Of a DNA stretch of 64,000 bases, positions 43,525-51,241 are shown in pieces. The DNA lies in NCBI GenBank assembly GCA_965249965.1, contig OZ252262.1, positions 1,612,001 through 1,676,000 of the forward strand, read 5' to 3'. The notes beneath the pieces are model-generated. The model was given only the letters and a program-made list of their open reading frames with translations, had not been told where the DNA came from and ran no database searches. The translations under genes and the position numbers were made by a program. This DNA comes from HXMU1420-13 sp965249965. GTDB taxonomy: Bacteria > Bacteroidota > Rhodothermia > Balneolales > Balneolaceae. Position 1 is the first letter of the stretch. Every line of letters begins with the position of its first letter.

Positions 43525-44205
43525 ATGAGTATCCCGAATGTAACCGCTCTGATTTTTATGAAATATCATTCAGAACGGGTGCCATTTAAAAATGTAAGAG
43601 ATTTCAATGGTAAGCCATTATTTCACTGGATTTTATCTACACTTGAGAAATCAAAATACATTAACAAAATCATCATTAATACAGACTCTGAAGAGATTGC
43701 AAAGAATGCGAAAGAGCATTTTGATGTAACTATCCATATGCGTCCTGATTATTTGCTTACGATAACTTCAAATGAAGCAAATCAAATTCTAGAATATGAT
43801 TTAAACAATACGGATGGGGAGCTATTTCTTCAAACACATAGCACCAATCCTATCTTATCAGCAGAAACAATTGATAAAGCTGTTGAAGCATTTGTTGAAT
43901 CAAAAGAGCATGATAGCTTGATTTCAGTGACACCGATTAAAAAACGGTTTTTTTGGGCGGATGGAAGTCCGGCAAATCATGATCCACAAGCAATGATCAA
44001 AACTCAGAATCTGGACCCTATTCTGGAAGAAAATTCATGTATTTATATGTTTACAAAAACAAACTTTATGAAGAAAAAAAGCAGGATTGGTGACAATCCG
44101 CTATTCTTTCAGATGGATGCAACGGAAGCTTTGGATATTGATGAAGAAAGTGATTTTATCATAGCCGCTTCTGTGCAAAAGTATTTAAGTGAGAGAGATG
44201 TGTAG
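43525..44205 (+). CDS. Acylneuraminate cytidylyltransferase-like protein, second copy
   Basis: A 226-residue paralogue of the protein at 34648. It shares the variant motifs: LIFMKYHSERVPFKNVRDFN, IINTDSEEI, LQTHSTNPIL, SLISVTPIKKRFFWADG and ALDIDEESDF. It should transfer CMP to an anomeric or acid hydroxyl of an acidic or cyclic sugar. Two copies bracket the array, so either two CMP-sugars are made or one copy has changed specificity. Confidence 0.85.
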   Translation: MSIPNVTALIFMKYHSERVPFKNVRDFNGKPLFHWILSTLEKSKYINKIIINTDSEEIAKNAKEHFDVTIHMRPDYLLTITSNEANQILEYDLNNTDGELFLQTHSTNPILSAETIDKAVEAFVESKEHDSLISVTPIKKRFFWADGSPANHDPQAMIKTQNLDPILEENSCIYMFTKTNFMKKKSRIGDNPLFFQMDATEALDIDEESDFIIAASVQKYLSERDV

Positions 44206-44314
44206 AAATGCATTCTCTCTATTCTTCTAGTAAACAGGGTTAGTTATTAAAATCTTATCATTTTGGGTGCAAAAAATATATGAATTACATGTTATTGAGT
44301 AATTCAACAGTAAA

Positions 44315-45760
44315 GTGAAACAATACATAAAAAATAAAGCGCTATTTGTTTGGAACTCACCAACACTGAATACGATGTTCAGTTTTGTATCCAAGCCCCT
44401 CAGCTTTCTGATTGTTTTACCTCTAATTTTAAATAAATTCACTCCAGAAGAGATAGCACTCTGGTACCTGTTCGCATTGATTGCCAGTTTTCAAAGTATT
44501 GCTGATTTCGGATTTGATAATACATTTGTTAGAGTAATATCATACTGTTTCGGAGGTGCCAACGAGATAAAAGACTATGATAGAATTGATATTAAGAAAG
44601 TTAATTCTAGTGAAATAAAGCTCAATAAAAAGCTTTTATCGCGAATAATTGGAGTTATGAATTTTGTTTATCTCCGGTTAGCGGTAATTGTATTTATCTT
44701 ACTGTTTATCACTACTTATTTCGTTCAAAATTCAATTACAGTTCTCGATGAACCAGTACAAGGTTGGGTTGGTTGGGGTATGATAATTTTGGTGACCTCG
44801 GCAAACTTCTTTGGTCGTATATATAGTAACTTTCTTTTTGGGCTAAATAAAGTCGCTTTAGTTCGCCGAGTTGAAGGTTTTTTTTCAGTATTTGGTATAA
44901 TTGCCAGTTTTCTGGTTCTGATATTTAATGGCTCATTTATGCTCCTTGTTATCGTTCATCAAAGTTGGATGCTAAATAATATTCTTAGAAATTGGTATCT
45001 AGCTAAAAAAGTGGAAGATGGCTTATTTAAAGAGCTTTCAAATTGGAATTTTGATAAAGAAATTTTTTCAAAAATATGGCCACCATCATGGAGGGGGGGA
45101 ATCTCTTCTCTAGCATCTCAGGGTGTAATAATTGTTTCTGGTATAATCTATTCTCAGTTTGCCGTTACTGCTTCATTATTAGCAGAGTATTTGATTACAC
45201 TCCGTTTTTATTCGGTAATTAAAGGTTTTAGCCAAGCACCATTTTATAGTAAGATCCCACTTCTCGCTAAGCTAAGAGCACAAGGCGACCTAGATCAATG
45301 GTTAGCTAAAGCAAAAAGAGGTATGACTTTAGGTAATTTTTTGATGGTGGCTGGAATACTCAGTTTAGGAATAACGGGTGAATTACTATTTCAGTTGATC
45401 AATAGTTCGATCGAATTTCCCGATTTAAAATTATGGGGGCTAATGGGGCTAGCATATCTTTTACAGAGATATGGTGCTATGCATACTCAGCTTTATATGA
45501 CAACAAATAAAGTTAATAATCATATAAGTGATACAGTTTCTGGTGTGATATTTATTGGCGTGAGTATATTATTGTTCAACGATTTCGGCGTCTTCGCATT
45601 TCCTATTGGTATGATCGTAGGATATGGGTTATTTTATTGTGAGTATGCGGCATACTATTCATTTAAAGTAATCCCAGAATCATTTTGGAAATTTGAATCC
45701 CGATCTAATTTGATTCCTTTTTTAATCACATTCATCTATTTGGCAACCATATTCATATAA
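44315..45760 (+). CDS. Wzx-like polysaccharide flippase
   Basis: A 481-residue integral membrane protein, starting at a GTG. About a dozen hydrophobic segments follow the MATE/MOP-type O-antigen flippase pattern, for example PLSFLIVLPLILNKFTPEEIA then LWYLFALIASFQSIADFGFDN at the N-terminus. It would move lipid-linked repeat units across the inner membrane for Wzy polymerisation. The N-terminal motif YLFALIASFQSIADFGF is common to PST family members. The region from here to 49244 is visibly AT-richer than the sugar enzymes before it, as is usual for glycan-assembly genes. Confidence 0.88.
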   Translation: MKQYIKNKALFVWNSPTLNTMFSFVSKPLSFLIVLPLILNKFTPEEIALWYLFALIASFQSIADFGFDNTFVRVISYCFGGANEIKDYDRIDIKKVNSSEIKLNKKLLSRIIGVMNFVYLRLAVIVFILLFITTYFVQNSITVLDEPVQGWVGWGMIILVTSANFFGRIYSNFLFGLNKVALVRRVEGFFSVFGIIASFLVLIFNGSFMLLVIVHQSWMLNNILRNWYLAKKVEDGLFKELSNWNFDKEIFSKIWPPSWRGGISSLASQGVIIVSGIIYSQFAVTASLLAEYLITLRFYSVIKGFSQAPFYSKIPLLAKLRAQGDLDQWLAKAKRGMTLGNFLMVAGILSLGITGELLFQLINSSIEFPDLKLWGLMGLAYLLQRYGAMHTQLYMTTNKVNNHISDTVSGVIFIGVSILLFNDFGVFAFPIGMIVGYGLFYCEYAAYYSFKVIPESFWKFESRSNLIPFLITFIYLATIFI

Positions 45761-45761
45761 T

Positions 45762-47048
45762 ATGAAGCACGTATTTGGTAATAAAAACAAGCTTTTAATC
45801 AATTATCGGCGAAAAAGTCACGGTCTATATAAGCGGATCAAAAACTTTAAAGGTAGTAATAAATCAAAATTATCTGATGAACGGGTAATCATATGTTTCC
45901 CAGCTTTTAAAAACGAATTTGAGAAAACTGACATACTAAATAGGTTTGCGTGGGCTTTTCCAGAAAGTACAGGAGTTAAAATTAAATATGCATTCAACCA
46001 TAAAGGAAGCCAAACAGAGAAAGATGCTATTGATGAACTTGAAAAGAACCAAAAGCTATTCCTAAATGAGAGTGCTAATATTATTCAAGTTTCTGATGCG
46101 GAATTAAAAAACTCTTTTGACTCAAGTGATGTAATTGCTGTTCATAAAAAGGGATATAAATATCACCCATCTTTGTATAATTACCTCGTTAAATGCGAAA
46201 TTATCGATCCAAGTTATTATTCATTGGAAGAAAGTAATTTCTGGAAATTTGGACTATATAATTTACTTAGTGAAGTAGATAAGCTAAAATACAATGAAAT
46301 TTCGGAAAGGAATTTTACACGATTTATAGCTAAAAATGGCAAGAAGAATAGAGCTAATATTTTTGTAACTGGACCATCTTTTGGTAGCTACAAACAATTT
46401 GATTTCAAAAATGATCAATCAATAAATATAGTTTGCAACACAATTGTAAAGGATACTGAGTTTCTGGAATACATTGGTGGGCCACACTTTATAACATTTG
46501 CAGATCCTGTATTTCATTTTAGTTCAAATCTTTATTCAGTAGAATTCAGAAGATTAGTAGTAGAAGCTGTTAAGAAGTATGACTCATTCGTAATAGTTCC
46601 TCATGCCACACTTCCGTTAATGCTCGAGAACTATCCAGAATTATCAGATAATATCATAGGTCTAAAAAGATCGGATGACATTACATATCCAACTAGAAAC
46701 AACTTAAGAGTAAAACCTGCAAGTAGTATAATTACGTTTATTATGTTGCCATTAGGATTAAGCTTAGCTGAGAATATTTTTGTAATTGGAGCAGATGGAA
46801 GAGGAAAAAATGAAAAATATTTTTGGAAACACAATGATAAGGTTCAGCTTACTGATTTAATGGAAACTGTATTTAATACCCATCCATCTTTCTTTCGTGA
46901 TAGAGACTATGCGGATTATTATGATGAACACTGTATGTACATAGAAAATCTCTTATCAAAAGCTGAAAATGAATTAGGAAAAAAAATATATTCTTTAACA
47001 GAGAGCTTTATTCCAGCTTTCAAAAAAAGGTTATTTCAGGAATCATAG
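45762..47048 (+). CDS. MptE/DUF115-like protein with a long unassigned N-terminal region
   Basis: A 428-residue soluble protein. Residues about 195–400 resemble the 6-hydroxymethylpterin-pyrophosphokinase MptE-like (DUF115) fold also found in Maf-type glycosyltransferases: ANIFVTGPSFGSYKQFDF with G204-P205-S206, INIVCNTIVKD, HFITFADPVFHF, KPASSIITFIMLPLGLSL and VIGADGRGKN. Residues 1–190 are not recognised. In bacterial glycan loci such proteins are candidate transferases of acidic sugars. Two further DUF115-like genes follow at 49241 and 50104. The assignment is moderate because the first motif is altered. Confidence 0.6.
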   Translation: MKHVFGNKNKLLINYRRKSHGLYKRIKNFKGSNKSKLSDERVIICFPAFKNEFEKTDILNRFAWAFPESTGVKIKYAFNHKGSQTEKDAIDELEKNQKLFLNESANIIQVSDAELKNSFDSSDVIAVHKKGYKYHPSLYNYLVKCEIIDPSYYSLEESNFWKFGLYNLLSEVDKLKYNEISERNFTRFIAKNGKKNRANIFVTGPSFGSYKQFDFKNDQSINIVCNTIVKDTEFLEYIGGPHFITFADPVFHFSSNLYSVEFRRLVVEAVKKYDSFVIVPHATLPLMLENYPELSDNIIGLKRSDDITYPTRNNLRVKPASSIITFIMLPLGLSLAENIFVIGADGRGKNEKYFWKHNDKVQLTDLMETVFNTHPSFFRDRDYADYYDEHCMYIENLLSKAENELGKKIYSLTESFIPAFKKRLFQES

Positions 47049-47052
47049 ATTT

Positions 47053-48042
47053 ATGAACCTTCACCTACAGCTACCAACTAGAAAGGGGCACTATAAAGAT
47101 TATGCACGTTTTATTATGGCATTAATCCCAGAAGGAAATTATAGTCATGTATTTTCTGTGATAGAGAAATTCAGACTGATTTTTTCAAATAAAAAAGATA
47201 AGGTTATTTACTTTGACCTAGAGCACAATGACATAATTTGGATTCTCTTTCGTTCATTTTTCTCAGATCAGAATTATACAATAGTTACTTCATTCACTAG
47301 TTTCTTAAATCGTAATTACAGTTTTTCTAGGCTTTATAAAAAGAAAGAGGTTGCGAAAGTTAGAAATGCATTTAAATATCGCCTCTTAAGAAAGTTAATA
47401 AAGAATCAAAAACTGAAATTAATTTCCATTCACAAAGGGACCCATTTTGAAAAACAGATACTGGATATAAGTACTTTAATAACTTATGACATTCAATACT
47501 ATGATTTAAATTATCTTGACAATGAAACTGAAACTCCAGTTGAATTAGAAGATTATCCTTTTGAATTTAAGAGACCGGTAATTTTAATGTTTAATCATAC
47601 TTCTGGTGAAAAAAGGAATCTTAATGAATTGGCAGAATTTATATTTAGTACTAAAAAATACAATTTTTTGATTGTTGGGGATTCATCATTTATAAATGAA
47701 AAGCAATCAAATAATATATGTACAATAAATAGATATGTTTCTAATGGTGAATTAATTTATATGATGGAATATGCTGATATTATTTATGCATATTACAATA
47801 ATAATAGGCCAAGCGGTTTCATGGGTAGGGGTATACAACTAAATAAATATGTTCTAGTTCATGAAGATGGGTATCTTAGTACTATTCCATATAATAAGTC
47901 GATATCAATTGGTCACCTTAGTCAGCTTGAAAAGATCAATATTAATTTTAGTTCAAGAGATCAATATTCAAAAACATTGAATGCTTTTGATGAATCTCAA
48001 AAAATAAAAGAATTAATCCTATCTCATAGGTCTTTAGAATAA
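47053..48042 (+). CDS. Putative glycosyltransferase, family not recognised
   Basis: A 329-residue soluble protein without signal peptide. It has two Rossmann-like halves; the second (FKRPVILMFNHTSGEKRNL, YNFLIVGDSS, ICTINRYVSNGELIYMMEYAD, IIYAYYNNNRPSGFMGRGIQL) has the order expected of a GT-B glycosyltransferase donor domain. No catalytic motif can be named. It lies between a DUF115-like gene and the Wzy polymerase gene, overlapping the latter by 1 bp, which fits a glycan-assembly role. Confidence 0.55.
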   Translation: MNLHLQLPTRKGHYKDYARFIMALIPEGNYSHVFSVIEKFRLIFSNKKDKVIYFDLEHNDIIWILFRSFFSDQNYTIVTSFTSFLNRNYSFSRLYKKKEVAKVRNAFKYRLLRKLIKNQKLKLISIHKGTHFEKQILDISTLITYDIQYYDLNYLDNETETPVELEDYPFEFKRPVILMFNHTSGEKRNLNELAEFIFSTKKYNFLIVGDSSFINEKQSNNICTINRYVSNGELIYMMEYADIIYAYYNNNRPSGFMGRGIQLNKYVLVHEDGYLSTIPYNKSISIGHLSQLEKININFSSRDQYSKTLNAFDESQKIKELILSHRSLE

Positions 48043-49244
48043 TGAAATTAAAAGACCTGACTTGGATATTAGCCCCTGGAATTTTATACCTAATGAGGTA
48101 TCTAGCATCGGTAAATACAATGTTGGTTATCTTTGGAGCTTTACCTTTATTGATAGCAATTGGATTTTATTTTCCAAATGTAAGGAGTTTTTTCAAAGGT
48201 ACTTATGGTCTTATAAACCTATTTTTGCTTTCATTGATGATTTATTCTGTCTTAAACTCTTTTACGCGTAGTTTGATAGTATTCTTTATAATGATGCTTT
48301 ATCCTCACGCTATAATTGGGACAGAAAATGTTTCATTAGATCGTTTAAATACCTTAGCAAAACAATTTGGACTTGGGATATTAGGAATATTTATGTTTGC
48401 AATATTTATTCCATTAATTACAAGCTACCCATATTCCATTGGAGCATGGTATTTCATTGCTTCAGATGAGGTCGCTACAATTAGTTCAACGTTAGATGGG
48501 CCGTTCTTACTTATTATAATTGTAATCTATACTCTTTATATAATAAAAAATAATTATAAAAATATAAGTTATATTGTTTTTGGTTTTGTAATTTTAGCTT
48601 TCGCTTTGTATACCATACTCGTTTTTAATCGACGAATTGTGCTTGCTGTATATTTACTATTTTTGCCATTAATATTCTTTGGGATACATAAAAATAATAA
48701 ATTCTATTTTGGAATATTTTTCGGTACATTTTTAATTCCATTATTCTTCGGTGCAATACTTAGTTTTGCAGGTGATATACTTTCAATTCCGTTTATAAAA
48801 GAGTTTACATTAAGGACAAGAGATTTGGATCCGGCTAGGAATCAACGCTTAATAGGTTGGATTTATGCAGTAACAGAATTTCAATCTGCTTCTTTAAGTG
48901 ACTTCTTTGGCTTTCAGAAAGAACTAATACGTTCTAACATTGATAGGTATAACCATTTTCATAATGGCTATATTCAGATTTTTTATGAACAAGGAATATT
49001 CGGATTTTCAATCCTAATCATGCTTTCAATTCAACTATTAAGAAGATTAAAATATTTTTTATACATAGACTTTAATAGATATAAATATATTACAATATTT
49101 CCTGTGATATTTGGAGTAATTATGTTAATAAGTATTACTGAATCAACTTATCAGAGGTTATCTGTCGCCAATCTAATTTTTATATTTACAGCATTCATGA
49201 TTTTGAAAACATCCGAGTCAATTAAAAATAACTTACCTTCATGA
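48042..49244 (+). CDS. Wzy-like O-antigen/EPS polymerase
   Basis: A 400-residue integral membrane protein with ten or more hydrophobic segments and one larger hydrophilic loop near residues 255–315 (FTLRTRDLDPARNQRLIGWIY, then NHFHNGYIQIFYEQGIFGF). The H-N-G-Y motif before a glycine-rich segment is the feature shared by Wzy/WaaL-type polymerases and ligases. It would join repeat units in the periplasm. It overlaps the preceding gene by 1 bp and the next by 4 bp. Assignment is by topology and loop motif, since sequence conservation in this family is low. Confidence 0.82.
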   Translation: MKLKDLTWILAPGILYLMRYLASVNTMLVIFGALPLLIAIGFYFPNVRSFFKGTYGLINLFLLSLMIYSVLNSFTRSLIVFFIMMLYPHAIIGTENVSLDRLNTLAKQFGLGILGIFMFAIFIPLITSYPYSIGAWYFIASDEVATISSTLDGPFLLIIIVIYTLYIIKNNYKNISYIVFGFVILAFALYTILVFNRRIVLAVYLLFLPLIFFGIHKNNKFYFGIFFGTFLIPLFFGAILSFAGDILSIPFIKEFTLRTRDLDPARNQRLIGWIYAVTEFQSASLSDFFGFQKELIRSNIDRYNHFHNGYIQIFYEQGIFGFSILIMLSIQLLRRLKYFLYIDFNRYKYITIFPVIFGVIMLISITESTYQRLSVANLIFIFTAFMILKTSESIKNNLPS

Positions 49245-50059
49245 GCAGGTTAAAATACATTAAAGGTATAAGCTGGAATGAGCTATCCACGGAACGAATC
49301 ATTACAGCTTTAGGTGCAAGAATAAAAGATATACCTCATTTACTTGCCTGGAGGCTAAATTTACCGTTGGCAAAACAAAACAAAGCGAAATTAAAATCTT
49401 TCCACAATATACATAAAGGTAAAAGAGGATTTATAGTAGCAAATGGCCCTAGCTTAAAGAAAACAGATCTAAGTCTATTAAAAGATGAAATTACTATAGG
49501 CATGAATAGGATTTATATGTCTGCAAAAGAAAATAATTTCATTCCGAAATACTTAGTAGTCCATGACATTCCAATTCAATTAATGCAGTTTAGAGATGAC
49601 TTTGATGCTCTTGAAATGACCAAATTCTTTAATTGGAATGTTAGACGTGAATTTACAATTTCTGATAATCTCACTTTTATCCGATCTGATTATACCCCTC
49701 AGTTTTCGAAAGATTTAACTCAAACTTCATGGGGTGGACATAGTGTTACAAATATTTGTATTCAATTAGCATTTTACATGGGATTTGATGAAGTATATTT
49801 GGTTGGAAAGGATCATAGTTATGAACAAAAAGGAGTTCCCGGTAAATTAGTAGAAGCAACTGGAAATGAAAAAAATCATTTTGCTAAAGGATATTACAAA
49901 AAAGGGCAAGGTTGGAGAATTCCCGATTATAAAGGTGAAGAGTTAGCTTATGAAATGGCGAATGAAGCATTTAAAGAAGAAGGGCGAATAATTTTAGATG
50001 CAACTATTGATGGAAGTTTAGATATTTTTGAAAAAGTAGATTATAAATCTCTGTTTTAA
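49241..50059 (+). CDS. MptE/DUF115-like protein, second copy
   Basis: A 272-residue protein. The core begins at residue 60 with GKRGFIVANGPSLKKTDLSL (N68-G69-P70-S71), then IGMNRIYMS, PKYLVVHDIPI and WGGHSVTNICIQLAFYMGFDEV followed by YLVGKDHSY. These match the DUF115/MptE-like domain (PF01973 type). Bacterial relatives include Maf flagellin glycosyltransferases that use CMP-activated nonulosonates. Two CMP-sugar synthetase-like genes upstream make a CMP-sugar donor a reasonable inference. It follows the polymerase gene by a 4-bp overlap. Confidence 0.8.
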   Translation: MSRLKYIKGISWNELSTERIITALGARIKDIPHLLAWRLNLPLAKQNKAKLKSFHNIHKGKRGFIVANGPSLKKTDLSLLKDEITIGMNRIYMSAKENNFIPKYLVVHDIPIQLMQFRDDFDALEMTKFFNWNVRREFTISDNLTFIRSDYTPQFSKDLTQTSWGGHSVTNICIQLAFYMGFDEVYLVGKDHSYEQKGVPGKLVEATGNEKNHFAKGYYKKGQGWRIPDYKGEELAYEMANEAFKEEGRIILDATIDGSLDIFEKVDYKSLF

Positions 50060-50103
50060 AATTGCTTATAAATCTACCATAAATCTTATTAAGTAGATAA
50101 AAA

Positions 50104-51210
50104 ATGAAACTAAAATCGTACTTCTCTAAGATCACTTACATTATTAAAGAAGAAGGAATTAATGTTTTTTTGAAGAGAAGTCTCAGATACGTGGTTTATA
50201 TACTAAACCGCAAACTTCGGGATTTTAGTGAAGACATTGATAAGTGGAATGCTATCAAAGGTAGATTTCCTGGAAAGAGAGCTTTTATTATTGGCAATGG
50301 GCCATCTTTAAATAAGTTACCTCTTCATTTGTTAGCTAATGAACATGTAATTTGTTTTAACAGATTTGATCTAATGTTAGAAAGGCTCGGCTGGAAGCCT
50401 TTCGCATATGCAGCTATAGATGATCTTGTTTTGAGTGATGTGCCAGAAGTGGCCAATTATATGGCTACTCAAGCTGAGTATGCATTTTTTCCGGATCTAC
50501 ATCCATCTGCTAAAATTGGGAAAAATTTTAAAAAAGCTATTCCTCCTCGGGATAATATTTATTGGTTACATCTCGGCGATATTGGTTTTAATGATAACTT
50601 GCCAAATTGCGGGATAAACAAAACTGTAGCTAATGTAGCAGTTCAGATCCTGGTATTTATGGGGTTTTCGGAAATCTATTTCATTGGGGTAGATTTGGAC
50701 TATCAGGTAACAAGTTCTATGATAAAAGAGAATGAAAGAGATTTAAAAAGTGAAGAAGATGATGATCCTAATCACTTTGATCCAAGATATTTTGGAAAAG
50801 GCCGAAAATTTCATCATCCAAGAATGAAAGAGACTTTTGAAAAATTTGATGAGGCAGCAGTTTTCTTAAAAGCAAAAAATGTGAAAGGCTTTAATGCCGG
50901 TATCGGTGGAAAACTTGAATCTTTTGAACGAGTAGAATTCAATTCTTTATTCAATTACTCTAATAAAGAGATTCTACAGTTTATGGTTGGTCATCTTATT
51001 GACGAAATTGTTTCTGAAGATTTAATAGAATGTTTTCCAAAAGCAGTGAAAATCTCAAGTTTTGACGATTGGGACGATGATAATGATGAGATCATCTGTA
51101 CAGATGAAATGGGGCCGTCAATAATACCTAAGAAAGTTATCGATTATTTCCCTTTAGGACCATATAAGGGCGAGTATTTATTTTTAAGTAAAAAGAAATA
51201 TTCTAAATAG
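50104..51210 (+). CDS. MptE/DUF115-like protein, third copy
   Basis: A 368-residue protein related to the preceding one. The core is GKRAFIIGNGPSLNKLPLHL (N65-G66-P67-S68), ICFNRFDLMLERLGWKP, CGINKTVANVAVQILVFMGF and IYFIGVDLDYQ. It has a longer insertion after the core (DDDPNHFDPRYFGKGRKF) and about 90 extra C-terminal residues with an acidic patch (DDWDDDNDEIICTDE). As in the second copy, the domain identity is firm and the enzymatic role is inferred. Confidence 0.8.
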   Translation: MKLKSYFSKITYIIKEEGINVFLKRSLRYVVYILNRKLRDFSEDIDKWNAIKGRFPGKRAFIIGNGPSLNKLPLHLLANEHVICFNRFDLMLERLGWKPFAYAAIDDLVLSDVPEVANYMATQAEYAFFPDLHPSAKIGKNFKKAIPPRDNIYWLHLGDIGFNDNLPNCGINKTVANVAVQILVFMGFSEIYFIGVDLDYQVTSSMIKENERDLKSEEDDDPNHFDPRYFGKGRKFHHPRMKETFEKFDEAAVFLKAKNVKGFNAGIGGKLESFERVEFNSLFNYSNKEILQFMVGHLIDEIVSEDLIECFPKAVKISSFDDWDDDNDEIICTDEMGPSIIPKKVIDYFPLGPYKGEYLFLSKKKYSK

Positions 51211-51241
51211 ATTTTTTCTTGAAATTCCAGTCGTTATTGAA

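Noticed and set aside
34648..44205. Cassette as a standard sialic, legionaminic or pseudaminic acid pathway
   Set aside because: No NeuB/PseI-type synthase, no UDP-GlcNAc dehydratase and no aminotransferase are present between these genes.
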